A stretch of DNA of 64,000 nt, from NCBI GenBank assembly GCA_003343705.1, contig QAKR01000043.1, positions 1-64,000 on the forward strand. Reading direction: 5' to 3'. This document shows, piece by piece, positions 16,284-25,071 of this stretch (the stretch's first letter is position 1; each line of letters opens with the position of its first letter). Below the pieces are notes generated by a model that was given only the letters and a program-made list of their open reading frames with translations, ran no database searches and was not told the DNA's origin. This stretch comes from Clostridiales bacterium. GTDB taxonomy: Bacteria; Bacillota; Clostridia; Oscillospirales; UBA644. The position numbers and the translations under genes were made by a program.

Positions 16284-16950
16284 ATTTCATGCCTCCGTTT
16301 TTGAATTGTTTTTTAAGTTCACTTAAACCTTCTTTATTTGTCAAGACCAGAATACTGTCATTTTCCATTATACGGGTATTTCCTCTCGGATAAATCGCAC
16401 TGTTATTTCTTAAAACAGAAGTAAACACGCTTTCACCAGGTATCTCAAGATCTTTTATAAAACAGTCTTTCCACATATTTTTTTTATCAATTTTTATTTC
16501 AACAAGGATCATAGATCCACGTTCGAATGTCTGTATTATTTTATAGTTTTCTTTATCAAACTCATATTCAATTAAATCAGAAATTACAGCTGTACTGCAA
16601 ACCGTTTTATCCACACCTAAGGCTTTAAACATGGCCATATTTTTAGGATTATTCACTCTTGCTATTGTCTTATTAATTTTAAAAGTTTCTTTTGCAATCT
16701 GGCAAATAACAAGATTCACTTCATCCGCACCTGTAACCGCCGCAACAATTTCCGCATCGTCTATTCCCGCATCTTTTAAAACCTCAAGATCCGTACCGTC
16801 GCCACAGATGATGTCTGCGTCTATATCTTCTGAAATATACTCACAGTTGGATTTATCTTTTTCTATTAAAACTATATCATAATGCTTTTCACGTAAAGTT
16901 TTAAGTAAATAATAACCGATTTTCCCGCCACCGATAATAATTGTTTTCAT
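16264..16950 (-). CDS. trkA: TrkA-type RCK regulatory protein (second copy)
   Basis: A cytoplasmic gating subunit of the potassium transporter (228 aa). The N-terminal Rossmann domain opens with IIIGGGKIGYYL, has an acidic end of strand 2 (VLIEKD) and GDGTD for nucleotide binding; the C-terminal RCK_C domain covers about 140-225. It binds NAD(H) or ATP/ADP and controls channel opening. It lies 15 bp after a second RCK gene and upstream of the peptide and trkH. Two separate half-TrkA proteins would be equivalent to the duplicated E. coli TrkA. Confidence 0.93.
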   Translation of the reverse strand: MKTIIIGGGKIGYYLLKTLREKHYDIVLIEKDKSNCEYISEDIDADIICGDGTDLEVLKDAGIDDAEIVAAVTGADEVNLVICQIAKETFKINKTIARVNNPKNMAMFKALGVDKTVCSTAVISDLIEYEFDKENYKIIQTFERGSMILVEIKIDKKNMWKDCFIKDLEIPGESVFTSVLRNNSAIYPRGNTRIMENDSILVLTNKEGLSELKKQFKNGGMKYEKVKA

Positions 16951-16965
16951 ATATGTATAACTCCT

Positions 16966-17601
16966 TTAAAGCGCTGATATTAACTGTTCAATATATTGTT
17001 TTGCGACAGTACAAATAATTTTTTCTCCGGGGTTTATGATATCAGTTTTTTCAGGGAAAATAAAATTATTTTCTTTGAGAATTGCAGATATTGCGCAAGT
17101 ATATTTATTTTCAAGATCTTTTACTGTCCAATGTCTGTTCTTAGTTACGGTAATTTCAGCAACTTCATACTCTCGGTCAATTGCAACAATAATATCTGAT
17201 TTATTTACTGATAATTTAGATTTTAAGATATCAACACCCAAATGTATCGGATTAATTGTCTCAATATTAAGTTTTTCATATATGTATTGTCTGTCCGGAT
17301 TAACGGTTCTTGCAATAATCCTCGGAACTTTATAAATTTTTTTAGCAATAAGAGAAACCGTTACATTGATATTTTCATCACTGGTTAAAGCAAGGAGTGC
17401 ATCTGCATTTGAAATACCCGCTTCTTGTAACACTTCATCATCATATTCAACGCCCTTGATAATAAGCCCGTTAAAGCCGGTGCCTAATGAACTTAATCTT
17501 TCACTATCATTATCCACGACAGAAATATTATGATCTCTACCTGAAAGATCTTTTGCCAACACGCTACCGAACCTTCCGCAACCTATAATTACAATATTCA
17601 T
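16966..17601 (-). CDS. trkA: TrkA-type RCK regulatory protein (first copy)
   Basis: A 211-aa RCK protein with N-terminal GCGRFGSVLA (glycine-rich nucleotide loop, residues 7-16), an acidic SVVDND, and a C-terminal TrkA_C domain. It probably pairs with the second copy to make the cytoplasmic gating ring on TrkH. Its sequence differs clearly from the second copy, so the pair is an old duplication rather than a recent one. The TPR gene precedes it by about 60 bp. Confidence 0.92.
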   Translation of the reverse strand: MNIVIIGCGRFGSVLAKDLSGRDHNISVVDNDSERLSSLGTGFNGLIIKGVEYDDEVLQEAGISNADALLALTSDENINVTVSLIAKKIYKVPRIIARTVNPDRQYIYEKLNIETINPIHLGVDILKSKLSVNKSDIIVAIDREYEVAEITVTKNRHWTVKDLENKYTCAISAILKENNFIFPEKTDIINPGEKIICTVAKQYIEQLISAL

Positions 17602-17664
17602 AGTTTTTCTCCGTTTTATATAAACTGTTATTCTTGACTGACTATATGTATTTTTAATTCTTTG

Positions 17665-18024
17665 CTACATAGTTTTATATGTATTACTTTCCCAATCATA
17701 GGGGCAATCCTCTTCAACATATGCATCTTTTATGTTAGAATTAAAAATTTCAGAGTATCGGTTCATGTTATATCTTGCCGGAACATATGCAGGGTTAAGT
17801 GCCCATGCAGCTCTAAAATGCTTCATTGCAGTTAACTGATCTCCCATATTTGCAAGTAAAACACCCATAAGGTTATGAGGTTCGGGGGAATGAGGGCAAT
17901 CACTCATTGCTTGACATATAAGCTTTTCACTTTCACTGTATTTCTTATCGTTTATTAATTTTTTAACAATATTACAAAGCTCTACAAGATCAGTCTTTTC
18001 ATTATTAATAAGGTTAGCAATCAT
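17665..18024 (-). CDS. small TPR-repeat protein heading the trk operon
   Basis: A 119-aa soluble protein. Residues about 32-100 contain two tetratricopeptide-like helical repeats (SESEKLICQAMSDCPHSPE; PHNLMGVLLANMGD then AMKHFRAAWALNP). Such proteins bind partners, and no enzyme motif is visible. It is the first gene after the phased repeats of the operon's control region, so it is co-regulated with the potassium transporter. Its role there is unknown. Confidence 0.8.
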   Translation of the reverse strand: MIANLINNEKTDLVELCNIVKKLINDKKYSESEKLICQAMSDCPHSPEPHNLMGVLLANMGDQLTAMKHFRAAWALNPAYVPARYNMNRYSEIFNSNIKDAYVEEDCPYDWESNTYKTM

Positions 18025-18078
18025 TTTATTTTCCTTCTTTGCATAATTTTTTCTTCACGAATATAATAACATAAATCT

Positions 18079-18127
18079 TGTGAGAGCGGTGTGAAAGAGT
18101 TTATTTTCCTGTGAGAAAGTTGTGAGA
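18079..18127 (-). promoter_or_regulatory. phased direct repeats, candidate KdpE-like operator of the trk operon
   Basis: Four copies of TGTGAGA or TGTGAAA on the plus strand start at 18079, 18090, 18110 and 18121 (spacings 11, 20, 11). OmpR-family regulators bind such 10-11 bp phased direct repeats as dimers. An AT-rich -10 candidate lies at about 18061-18068, so the nearest pair covers the -35 position, as expected for an activator. Confidence 0.65.
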
Positions 18128-18159
18128 AGTTAATATTTTACGTTTTAATCGTCAACAAT

Positions 18160-18200
18160 AAAAAGCCTCTTGAGATATTTAAAATCTCAAGAGGCTTTTT
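18160..18200. terminator. terminator of the kdpDE-like operon
   Basis: Perfect 17-bp arms at 18160-18176 and 18184-18200 contain AGCCTCTTGAGAT, flanked by A and T runs. It lies 4 bp after the response-regulator stop on the minus strand and isolates it from the trk control region. Confidence 0.92.
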
Positions 18201-18204
18201 GTAT

Positions 18205-18903
18205 TTATTCATCTATAAGTCTGTATCCTACACCAATTTCCGTTATAATATACCGGGGTTTGGCTGGATCCTTCTCTATTTTTCGCCGAAGCCCGGCCAT
18301 TAGAGCTCTTAAAGCCTGTGTGTCATGGCCATAACCGATTCCCCAAATTTCTTTAATTATATAGCTTGTTGTTAAAACCTTGCCTGTGTTTTTAAAAAAT
18401 AAAGATAACAGGCTGTATTCCATTGGAGTTGTATGAATTTCACTATTATTAAGATAAACCAAGTGTTTTTCAAAATCGATTTTTAAATCACCAACAGACA
18501 TAGCTATTTGTTGTTTCCCGTTACCCATTCTGTATAAATGCCTTAGCGCAACACGAATCCTAGCCAAAAGTTCTGTTGCCGAAAATGGTTTTGTTAAGTA
18601 ATCATCTGCACCTAAATCTAATGCATTTGCTTTTTCTTTATCCTGATCTCTTGCAGAAACAACAATTATAGGGACTTCTGACCACTCTCTGACTTTTTTA
18701 ATAACCTGTATTCCGTCAAAATCCGGAAGCCCAAGATCTAAAAGCATTAAATCTATTTGTTCGGATACAAGTGAATTCAATGCACCCTGGGCTGTTTTTG
18801 CAGAGATATATTTATATCCCTCAGACTGCAATGAATAACAAATAAAATTTCGTATTTGCGTATCATCTTCCACTACAAGTATGCATTCACCAAAGTTACT
18901 CAT
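18205..18903 (-). CDS. KdpE-like response regulator
   Basis: A 232-aa OmpR-family regulator. The receiver domain (about 7-120) has the acidic pair EDD, the phospho-acceptor Asp in LMLLDLGLPD and the Lys of DDYLTKPF; the C-terminal winged helix covers about 130-230 and ends GVGYRLID. Sequence style and a KdpD-like partner favour the KdpE group. No kdpFABC genes are in the window, while a trk operon with phased repeats lies next door, so Trk is the likely target. Confidence 0.92.
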   Translation of the reverse strand: MSNFGECILVVEDDTQIRNFICYSLQSEGYKYISAKTAQGALNSLVSEQIDLMLLDLGLPDFDGIQVIKKVREWSEVPIIVVSARDQDKEKANALDLGADDYLTKPFSATELLARIRVALRHLYRMGNGKQQIAMSVGDLKIDFEKHLVYLNNSEIHTTPMEYSLLSLFFKNTGKVLTTSYIIKEIWGIGYGHDTQALRALMAGLRRKIEKDPAKPRYIITEIGVGYRLIDE

Positions 18904-20423
18904 TTTTTATCCTCCATAGGAAGTGTAAATATAAACTCAGCTCCATGTCCGTCTTTTCGATTTTGAGCTTTAATAGTACCACCATGGGCTTTTACTATTG
19001 CATCACATATAGAAAGGCCCAAACCTATGCCACGCTGGGCATCTGCATGCATTTCTCTTGTGGTATAAAACATTTTAAATATATTCTCACTGTCCCCTTC
19101 TTTTATCCCCTCACCTCTATCCGCAACAGTAAACACCGCACATTTATGTGATTTATCATAACTAACGCAAACACTTATTTCATTTTCGGCAGGTGTGTGA
19201 TTTATTGCATTATCAAAAAGATTTATTAAGACTTGTTCAATCAGCTTTGCATCCATTGGTACTAATAAAAGCTCTTCCGGAATACTTATATCTATTTCAC
19301 GGTCGGGGGATCTATGCATTATATGACGAACTGCACCGCTAACAACTTCTTCAACGGCTTCCGGTTGTTTATTAATTAAAAGTTTCCCTTCTTGCAGCTT
19401 AGTTAAACTCAGAATATTTTCCACCAACGAATGCAGCCAATCTGCATCTTTATGTATTTGCTCTGCCAATTCGTGGCGAGGGTCTGTTTTATCAGACATA
19501 TCCATAATCATTTCCGATGTCCCCATTATCCCCGAAAGAGGTGTTCGTAAGTCGTGGGAAATTGCCCTTAATAAATTGCCCCTATAATGTTCTTGCCTTG
19601 ATTTTTCCTGATATTTTATTTTTTGCTGCAATGAAATAATTCTGTCCATAGCCAGGGCAGTGCTTTCAATCATTGCCCGAAGTAAATGAGTTTGAGCTTC
19701 TGACATATTTGATGCCGTTGTTTGAGGGATACGTATAATACCTAATATATTTTCTTTACCGTATATAAGCCAGTTGTAAAAATCTTCATCAATATAATAT
19801 CCTTTTTGTGCAATTTCTGTTTTTTTCTTTATTTCATTTAAACTTTCAGTATCTCGGTTTATTATATTGCCCGGAGAAACTTGTTGTATATATATGTTCT
19901 CAGGTTGTTTGTTTTCATTAAAGCAAAGACATGCGGCATTGCAGTTCATTACGTTACTGATAATACACGTAGCTGTTTTTGCAACATCATGGATATCTTC
20001 AGCATCAGTAAGATGATTTGTCAGCATGTAAAGTGCTTTTGTTTCTGCTTCTTTTTCCTGTGCTACTGTTGCACTTTTTTTAACATGAGAAGTTAATGTA
20101 CTTGTTATAATTGCAGTTAACATCATAACAGCGAATGTCACTATATAGCTTGGGTTATTAACCGAAAAAGTATAATACGGTTCTGTGAAGAAAAAATTAT
20201 ATGTAAAGATAGATAGTACGGATGAAATAAATCCATAAATATAACCTTTTGTGTACCTTGCTGTCAGTAAAACGCCTAGAAGATAAGCCAGGACTACTGT
20301 CGTTTCAGGGGAATTTATATTTTTAAATAAATACCCGACAATTGTTGCGGCACAAAGATAAGCCGACATTTCAAGTAAATATATTATTACTGATACTATT
20401 CTGCTTTTTTTTATATTAATCAT
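18900..20423 (-). CDS. KdpD-like sensor histidine kinase lacking the KdpD N-terminal domain
   Basis: A 507-aa sensor kinase. Four membrane helices of the DUF4118 type (about 8-105) are followed by a cytoplasmic linker with GAF-like features, a HisKA domain with SHDLRTPL (phospho-acceptor His) and an ATPase domain with N, G1 (ADRGEGI) and G2 (GIGLGLSI) boxes. The universal-stress-type sensor domain found in full KdpD is absent. The ATG at 20423 follows AGGTGG by 7 bp. It overlaps the regulator gene by 4 bp. Confidence 0.9.
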   Translation of the reverse strand: MINIKKSRIVSVIIYLLEMSAYLCAATIVGYLFKNINSPETTVVLAYLLGVLLTARYTKGYIYGFISSVLSIFTYNFFFTEPYYTFSVNNPSYIVTFAVMMLTAIITSTLTSHVKKSATVAQEKEAETKALYMLTNHLTDAEDIHDVAKTATCIISNVMNCNAACLCFNENKQPENIYIQQVSPGNIINRDTESLNEIKKKTEIAQKGYYIDEDFYNWLIYGKENILGIIRIPQTTASNMSEAQTHLLRAMIESTALAMDRIISLQQKIKYQEKSRQEHYRGNLLRAISHDLRTPLSGIMGTSEMIMDMSDKTDPRHELAEQIHKDADWLHSLVENILSLTKLQEGKLLINKQPEAVEEVVSGAVRHIMHRSPDREIDISIPEELLLVPMDAKLIEQVLINLFDNAINHTPAENEISVCVSYDKSHKCAVFTVADRGEGIKEGDSENIFKMFYTTREMHADAQRGIGLGLSICDAIVKAHGGTIKAQNRKDGHGAEFIFTLPMEDKK

Positions 20424-20500
20424 AAAATTCCACCTATTTACGTATTTCACATCTTATATTACCATATTTTTAAAATAAATGCAATATATTTTTCTATATA

Positions 20501-20538
20501 AACAATAGGGTTTCGGAATGTTCCAAAACCCTATTGTT
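20501..20538. terminator. hairpin after the carbohydrate-binding lipoprotein gene
   Basis: AACAATAGGGTTT (20501-20513) pairs with AAACCCTATTGTT (20526-20538) over 13 bp; an inner GGAA/TTCC pairing extends it. It lies 10 bp past the stop of the lipoprotein gene on the minus strand. The T-run is interrupted. Confidence 0.75.
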
Positions 20539-20548
20539 ATTTTCAATT

Positions 20549-22390
20549 TTATGCCGCGGCCTGCGAACCGGATTCGGCACCGTTAATATAAAAACTGTAA
20601 CTTGTACCTTTCTTTAAATTAGGGGATGTAACCAGTGCGCATGCATATTTTTTAGGTGATGTGACTTCACATATAACATTTGAGTTTGAATCCGTCACTT
20701 TGAAAACAGAGTTTTCTGCACCGCTTATTTTAACAAACAAAGATGCGTTACTGCCGCCGGAAACACCTTGCGCCATTCCTGCACTACCCAAAGCAATTAA
20801 AGTGCCTCCGTTACATATAAACTCTCCGTCATAATCCATAGGCCCGTTGCCATCGTTTGTAGGCCCGAAAACAACAAAATTACCACCACTCATTGTTATT
20901 GGCCCATTACAGTCAATTCCGTCACCGGAAGAATTTATAGTAACATTTCCGCCGGAAAGAGTCATCGTACCGGTTGATGTTGAGAACATACCTTGCCCGG
21001 GTCTGCCTGAAACTGCGGAACTATCTTTTCCACCTGCAGCATTAAGCCCGTCATCTGAAGCGGTAAGATTAACCGTTCCACCCGCAATTGTTATTGCTGC
21101 GCTTTCTATACCTTCATAACTTTTTAATATTTTTATATCTCCATTATTTATTAAAAGAGATGTATCAGAATGAATCCCGTCATCACCTGAATTTATCGTA
21201 AATATACCACCGTCGATAACCATAGAATTATTTGAATGAAGAGAATCGTCGGATGTATCAACGGTATATATGCCGCCATTTACAATAAGCTCGGAAGCAG
21301 ACTTTAAACCTTTTGCCGATGCTGTTTCTGTATCCGAGGTTGATGAAGATTGGGGGTCTTGCGGCTTTTGACCAGGCTGCATAGGAGGATTTCCTCCGCC
21401 CGGTTGCCCACCTCTTCCATTTCCGCCCCAGCCACCCCAGTCAGGGTTATTTTGCCCGTTTTCTGTACTGGCATTTTGTGAACCACCACCTGTAGTTATT
21501 GAAAATTCACCACCATCAATTCTTAAAACTGTTTCGGCTTGAATTCCGTCTGTTCCGGCAGTAACATTAAATTTACCGTCTTTAATATATATATAACCTC
21601 TCCCAGCATCCTCAGCATTATCGGATTGTATACCATCACTGCCTGTTTTCAAGTTAAATATTCCCGAAGCAATTTTAACACAATCTTTACCGTAAACCCC
21701 TCCACCCACAGCAGTTAGGTTATAAGTCCCTCCGGTTATTATAAGGTCATCTTTAGAACATATAGCATGCTTATAAGAAGCTGTTATATTAAGTGTGCCG
21801 GTACCGTTCAAAGTAAGGTCGGAGCGGCTGAAAATAGTTGAATCAACATTAGCATCATTTGTAGAGAGCGTGTAGCTTTGGCCGTCTGATAAAGTATTTT
21901 CACCCACAAGGGTTATAAAGACTTTATCGGCTGCCGCAACATATATCGGTGAATAATCGGAACAATTTATAGTTGCATCTTTAAGAACAAGTTTTACTTT
22001 ATCATTTTCGCCGGCATTAATCATTATTCTTCCGTTGAAAATCATTCCGGACACGATATACGTACCTTCGGAGGAAATTTCTACAACTCCGTCAATAAAT
22101 GAAGCCCCTGCACCATCTACAATTGCAGTATCACCATTAAGAGAAATTTTTGTTGAGTCTGTTTCGTTGTATCCCATATCAAGGTCTTTTGCAGAAAATT
22201 CAATATCAATTTCTTGGCTGGATGTTGATGTCCCTGTGGAAACATTGTCGCCATTTTGAGAATTGTTGGTTACTGTTCCGGGAGAATCATCCTGAGCTTT
22301 TTCCGATGTGGGATTATTTGCACAAGCTGTAACAGATATTAATAAAGTAATTGCTGTTACTGTTGCAAATAGCTTCTTATAAATACGCAT
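20549..22390 (-). CDS. carbohydrate-binding beta-helix lipoprotein (Cthe_2159-like)
   Basis: A secreted lipoprotein of 613 aa. The signal peptide ends in a lipobox with C23 (SVTAC). The body is built of beta-helix style repeats marked by DGI(Q/H)S-type turns, for example GSDGIQSDN, GTDGIQAE, SDDSLHSNN and GDDGIHSD. A Gly/Pro/Asn-rich low-complexity insert lies at about 300-350. The pattern matches the Cthe_2159 family, whose founder binds acidic plant polysaccharides. It is downstream of and co-oriented with a two-component system, so it is a likely target. Confidence 0.85.
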   Translation of the reverse strand: MRIYKKLFATVTAITLLISVTACANNPTSEKAQDDSPGTVTNNSQNGDNVSTGTSTSSQEIDIEFSAKDLDMGYNETDSTKISLNGDTAIVDGAGASFIDGVVEISSEGTYIVSGMIFNGRIMINAGENDKVKLVLKDATINCSDYSPIYVAAADKVFITLVGENTLSDGQSYTLSTNDANVDSTIFSRSDLTLNGTGTLNITASYKHAICSKDDLIITGGTYNLTAVGGGVYGKDCVKIASGIFNLKTGSDGIQSDNAEDAGRGYIYIKDGKFNVTAGTDGIQAETVLRIDGGEFSITTGGGSQNASTENGQNNPDWGGWGGNGRGGQPGGGNPPMQPGQKPQDPQSSSTSDTETASAKGLKSASELIVNGGIYTVDTSDDSLHSNNSMVIDGGIFTINSGDDGIHSDTSLLINNGDIKILKSYEGIESAAITIAGGTVNLTASDDGLNAAGGKDSSAVSGRPGQGMFSTSTGTMTLSGGNVTINSSGDGIDCNGPITMSGGNFVVFGPTNDGNGPMDYDGEFICNGGTLIALGSAGMAQGVSGGSNASLFVKISGAENSVFKVTDSNSNVICEVTSPKKYACALVTSPNLKKGTSYSFYINGAESGSQAAA

Positions 22391-22432
22391 ATTGCTTCGC
22401 TCCTTTAAGTTTTTTAATTTTATTACCTCTAT

Positions 22433-22465
22433 ATTATACCTCCCGAAACTTAAAACTACTTAAAA
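22433..22465 (-). promoter_or_regulatory. promoter with direct repeats before the lipoprotein gene
   Basis: A TATAAT -10 (minus strand, 22438-22433) lacks a good -35. Instead, CTTAAAA occurs twice on the plus strand, at 22449-22455 and 22459-22465, exactly 10 bp apart over the -35 position and reaching into the kinase stop codon. This fits activation by the neighbouring OmpR-family regulator. Confidence 0.55.
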
Positions 22466-23677
22466 AGAAACGAAAAAGCTAACTGTTTTTTCATCCGTTG
22501 CCTCAGCCCATATTTTAGCTTTATGTGACTCAGCGACAGCTGCTGCAACTGAAAGCCCTATTCCAAACCCTCCGCTGTCTCGTGACCGTGCTTCATCGGC
22601 CCGATAAAACCGGTCGAACAGATGTGAAAGATTTTCTTTATCTATATTAACAGCCGTATTTTTAACTTCTAATAAAATTTTCTTTCCTTTGCGTGTTAGA
22701 GATACCCAGATTTCTCCACCTTCATCTGCATATTTAACAGCATTATCGCAAAGAATTGAAACAAGCTCCCGCAATTCTTTTTCATTTCCTGTATATGAAA
22801 TATTTTCAGCTGCGTTTACTGTCATCTTCTTATTTTTCATTTCTGCAACAGTTATAAAATCTTTTGCGGTTTCCATTACGGCATCACTAAGTGAAAAAGG
22901 TAAGAACATGGGGTTTTCGCCTACCTCAGCAGCTTTGGACAGAGTGAGCATACTCTGAACAAGGTCATTTAACCGTACTGTTTGGTTTTTTATACTTCGA
23001 ACCCATTCGTTATCACTGCCCGTCATCATTAAAACATCCGTGTTTGCTGAGATAATTGCCAGCGGTGTTTTAATCTCATGCCCTGCATCGGTTATAAACC
23101 GTTTTTGTTTTTGTATACTTTCTACAATAGGCTTAATCGCCTTTTTAGATAGAGCAAATATCAAAGCAAATACAACAGTAAGACCAATAATGGCTATGAA
23201 ACATGATACCAGCAAAAAGCTGTCAGCCTGGTCAAGTTGAGCACGACAATCAAGAAAGATAACTAAAACGCCATCACTTCTTTCTGAAATAAGAAACTTA
23301 TAAATTCCGCTAAATCCGCTTTTCACACCTTTTCCCAAAACATTATCCGATAATGAAACGGCTTGCTCTGAACTTATTGCTGCTATATGCCCTGTATTTA
23401 TTTGTGTAACTGTGTTGTTTTTATCATATCGTACGGTAAAATATCTTGTTGAGAAACGGAATTCTTCCGTAACTGCTATCCCAAAATCTGTGTTTGGTCT
23501 TTCGTTTTTTATAGGGATATCCCCGTCATATGCGTCAATAAGCTGTAGGATTCCTTTTGTTTGGCTGTTTATCTGCATCATATTTACAGTATTAATTGCA
23601 CCTATTATAATAGCAACAACAAGAGCAAATGAACCCATTGCAATTAAAATAAATCTTCGCCTCAGCTTATTTATCAT
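22460..23677 (-). CDS. sensor histidine kinase
   Basis: A 405-aa membrane kinase: helix 1 at about 10-30, an extracytoplasmic domain to about 148, helix 2 at about 150-172, then HisKA with DAGHEIKTPL (phospho-His) and an ATPase domain with NAVKYADEGGEI (N box) and GGFGIGLSVA (G2 box). It overlaps the response regulator by 4 bp. What it senses is unknown; the carbohydrate-binding lipoprotein downstream hints at a cell-surface or polysaccharide cue. Confidence 0.92.
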   Translation of the reverse strand: MINKLRRRFILIAMGSFALVVAIIIGAINTVNMMQINSQTKGILQLIDAYDGDIPIKNERPNTDFGIAVTEEFRFSTRYFTVRYDKNNTVTQINTGHIAAISSEQAVSLSDNVLGKGVKSGFSGIYKFLISERSDGVLVIFLDCRAQLDQADSFLLVSCFIAIIGLTVVFALIFALSKKAIKPIVESIQKQKRFITDAGHEIKTPLAIISANTDVLMMTGSDNEWVRSIKNQTVRLNDLVQSMLTLSKAAEVGENPMFLPFSLSDAVMETAKDFITVAEMKNKKMTVNAAENISYTGNEKELRELVSILCDNAVKYADEGGEIWVSLTRKGKKILLEVKNTAVNIDKENLSHLFDRFYRADEARSRDSGGFGIGLSVAAAVAESHKAKIWAEATDEKTVSFFVSF

Positions 23678-24348
23678 ACAACAACCTCCATCTTATATCC
23701 TGAACCACGAACAGCTTTTATCATAATATTAGAACCTAACGATGAAAGTTTTTTCCGCAAATATGAAATATAAACCCAAACAACGTTAATTTCTGCTTCT
23801 GTATCATAACCCCATATACGTTCCATAAACTGTTCTGTGGAAATCAGTTTATTCGGATTATTCATAAGCATCTCTAACATTTGAAATTCTTTATTGCTTA
23901 ATCTGTATGCACCAGTATTACATGAAACTTCGAAATTTTCACGATTTAAAGTTACATTACCTACACTTACTACATTGGGAGTAAATTCACTTTTTCGCCT
24001 TGTCATTGCACGTATACGTGCTAAAAGCTCTTGCATATCAAAAGGCTTTGTCAGATAATCATCCGCACCTGCATCAAGGCCTACAACTTTATCTTCAACT
24101 TGGGTTTTAGCCGTAAGCATTAAAACAGGCGTATTTATTCCGTTTTCTCGTATTTTTTTTAAAACCTCTATACCATTTTTTTTAGGCATCATTATATCTA
24201 AAATTATACCGTCATAATTTTCAGACAAGCCGTAATCAAGAGCATCTTGTCCATCATAAACGGCATCTACGGAATACCTGTTAAATTTTAAAATAGCACA
24301 AAGTGCATTAGAAAGCTCCTTTTCATCTTCAGCAAGTAATAATCTCAT
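23674..24348 (-). CDS. OmpR-family response regulator
   Basis: A 224-aa regulator. The receiver has an acidic AEDEKE start, the phospho-Asp in GIILDIMMPKKNG and the Lys in DDYLTKPFD; the winged-helix domain ends VRGSGYKMEV. It is translationally coupled on both sides: 4-bp overlaps with the alarmone-synthetase gene upstream and the kinase downstream. The 10-bp phased repeat before the lipoprotein gene is a plausible binding site. Confidence 0.93.
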   Translation of the reverse strand: MRLLLAEDEKELSNALCAILKFNRYSVDAVYDGQDALDYGLSENYDGIILDIMMPKKNGIEVLKKIRENGINTPVLMLTAKTQVEDKVVGLDAGADDYLTKPFDMQELLARIRAMTRRKSEFTPNVVSVGNVTLNRENFEVSCNTGAYRLSNKEFQMLEMLMNNPNKLISTEQFMERIWGYDTEAEINVVWVYISYLRKKLSSLGSNIMIKAVRGSGYKMEVVV

Positions 24349-24998
24349 GTAATTTCCTCCTCATCAATTAACTCACGTATAGTCTGAAGGGTCATATCTG
24401 TTGACGCAATCTCCGATGCGCAACGTTTAAGTTCGGAAACAATAATCTCCTGATTCTTTATTTCCTTTTTATACTTTAAGCGGTGTTCTAACGCAGCCCA
24501 ACAATCCATAGCAATAGTTCTAATCTGTATTTCTGCAAAAACACGATGTATTCCGTCTGCCAATCTTACTGGAAGCTTCACTATAATATGGTAACTTCTG
24601 TATCCGTTTTCTTTTGGATTTTTTATGTAATCTTTTTCACGAATAATTTCAATGTCATCATGTTTTCTGAGCATTTCTACTACTGTATACACATCATCAA
24701 TAAACGTACATATAACCCTAACTCCCGCAGCATCATAAACACGCTCGAATGCAGCTTCTGCGGTCTTCGGCAATTCATATTTTTCAAGCTTTCTGCAAAC
24801 ACTTTCGGGCTCTTTAATTCGAGCTTTGCAATACTCAATAGGGTCACGTTCACCCATAGCGGTTTTATAACGGCGTATAAGTTCAAAACGAGATAAAAGT
24901 TCTGTTATAACACCTTCTAAAAGAATCAAATCAGACCCATAAAAATCATTGTGGTCGAGAAATTTTTCGTCATTAAAAACAAAACGTCTTTCATTCAT
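24345..24998 (-). CDS. small alarmone (p)ppGpp synthetase, RelA/SpoT domain
   Basis: A 217-aa protein with only a RelA/SpoT synthetase domain. It would transfer pyrophosphate from ATP to GDP or GTP. Visible motifs are VRVICTFIDDVYTV (region with the G-loop Arg), GYRSYHIIVKLP and AEIQIRTIAMDCWAALEHRLKYK (catalytic Glu in EIQIRT). There is no HD hydrolase or TGS domain, as in Bacillus YjbM/YwaC. The start at 24998 was chosen for spacing from GAAAGG; a frame to 25019 is possible. It heads the two-component operon. Confidence 0.88.
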   Translation of the reverse strand: MNERRFVFNDEKFLDHNDFYGSDLILLEGVITELLSRFELIRRYKTAMGERDPIEYCKARIKEPESVCRKLEKYELPKTAEAAFERVYDAAGVRVICTFIDDVYTVVEMLRKHDDIEIIREKDYIKNPKENGYRSYHIIVKLPVRLADGIHRVFAEIQIRTIAMDCWAALEHRLKYKKEIKNQEIIVSELKRCASEIASTDMTLQTIRELIDEEEIT

Positions 24999-25036
24999 TT
25001 TCATGAACCTTTCATACATTTTAATAGATACTATCG

Positions 25037-25065
25037 ATTATATCAAAAAAGGAAAAAAATTGCAA
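25037..25065 (-). promoter_or_regulatory. promoter of the alarmone synthetase/two-component operon
   Basis: On the minus strand, TTGCAA (25065-25060), 17 bp, TATAAT (25042-25037). It is back to back with the luxS promoter, only 6 bp between the two -35 boxes. Confidence 0.8.
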
Positions 25066-25071
25066 CACCCT

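Noticed and set aside
18079..18127. Short repeats as a possible CRISPR array
   Set aside because: The units are 7 bp and helically phased without spacers of constant length; they fit regulator boxes instead.
24546..24896. A 116-codon plus-strand open frame opposite the alarmone synthetase
   Set aside because: It lies fully within a motif-supported gene on the other strand and reads as a Cys/Phe/Tyr-rich shadow.
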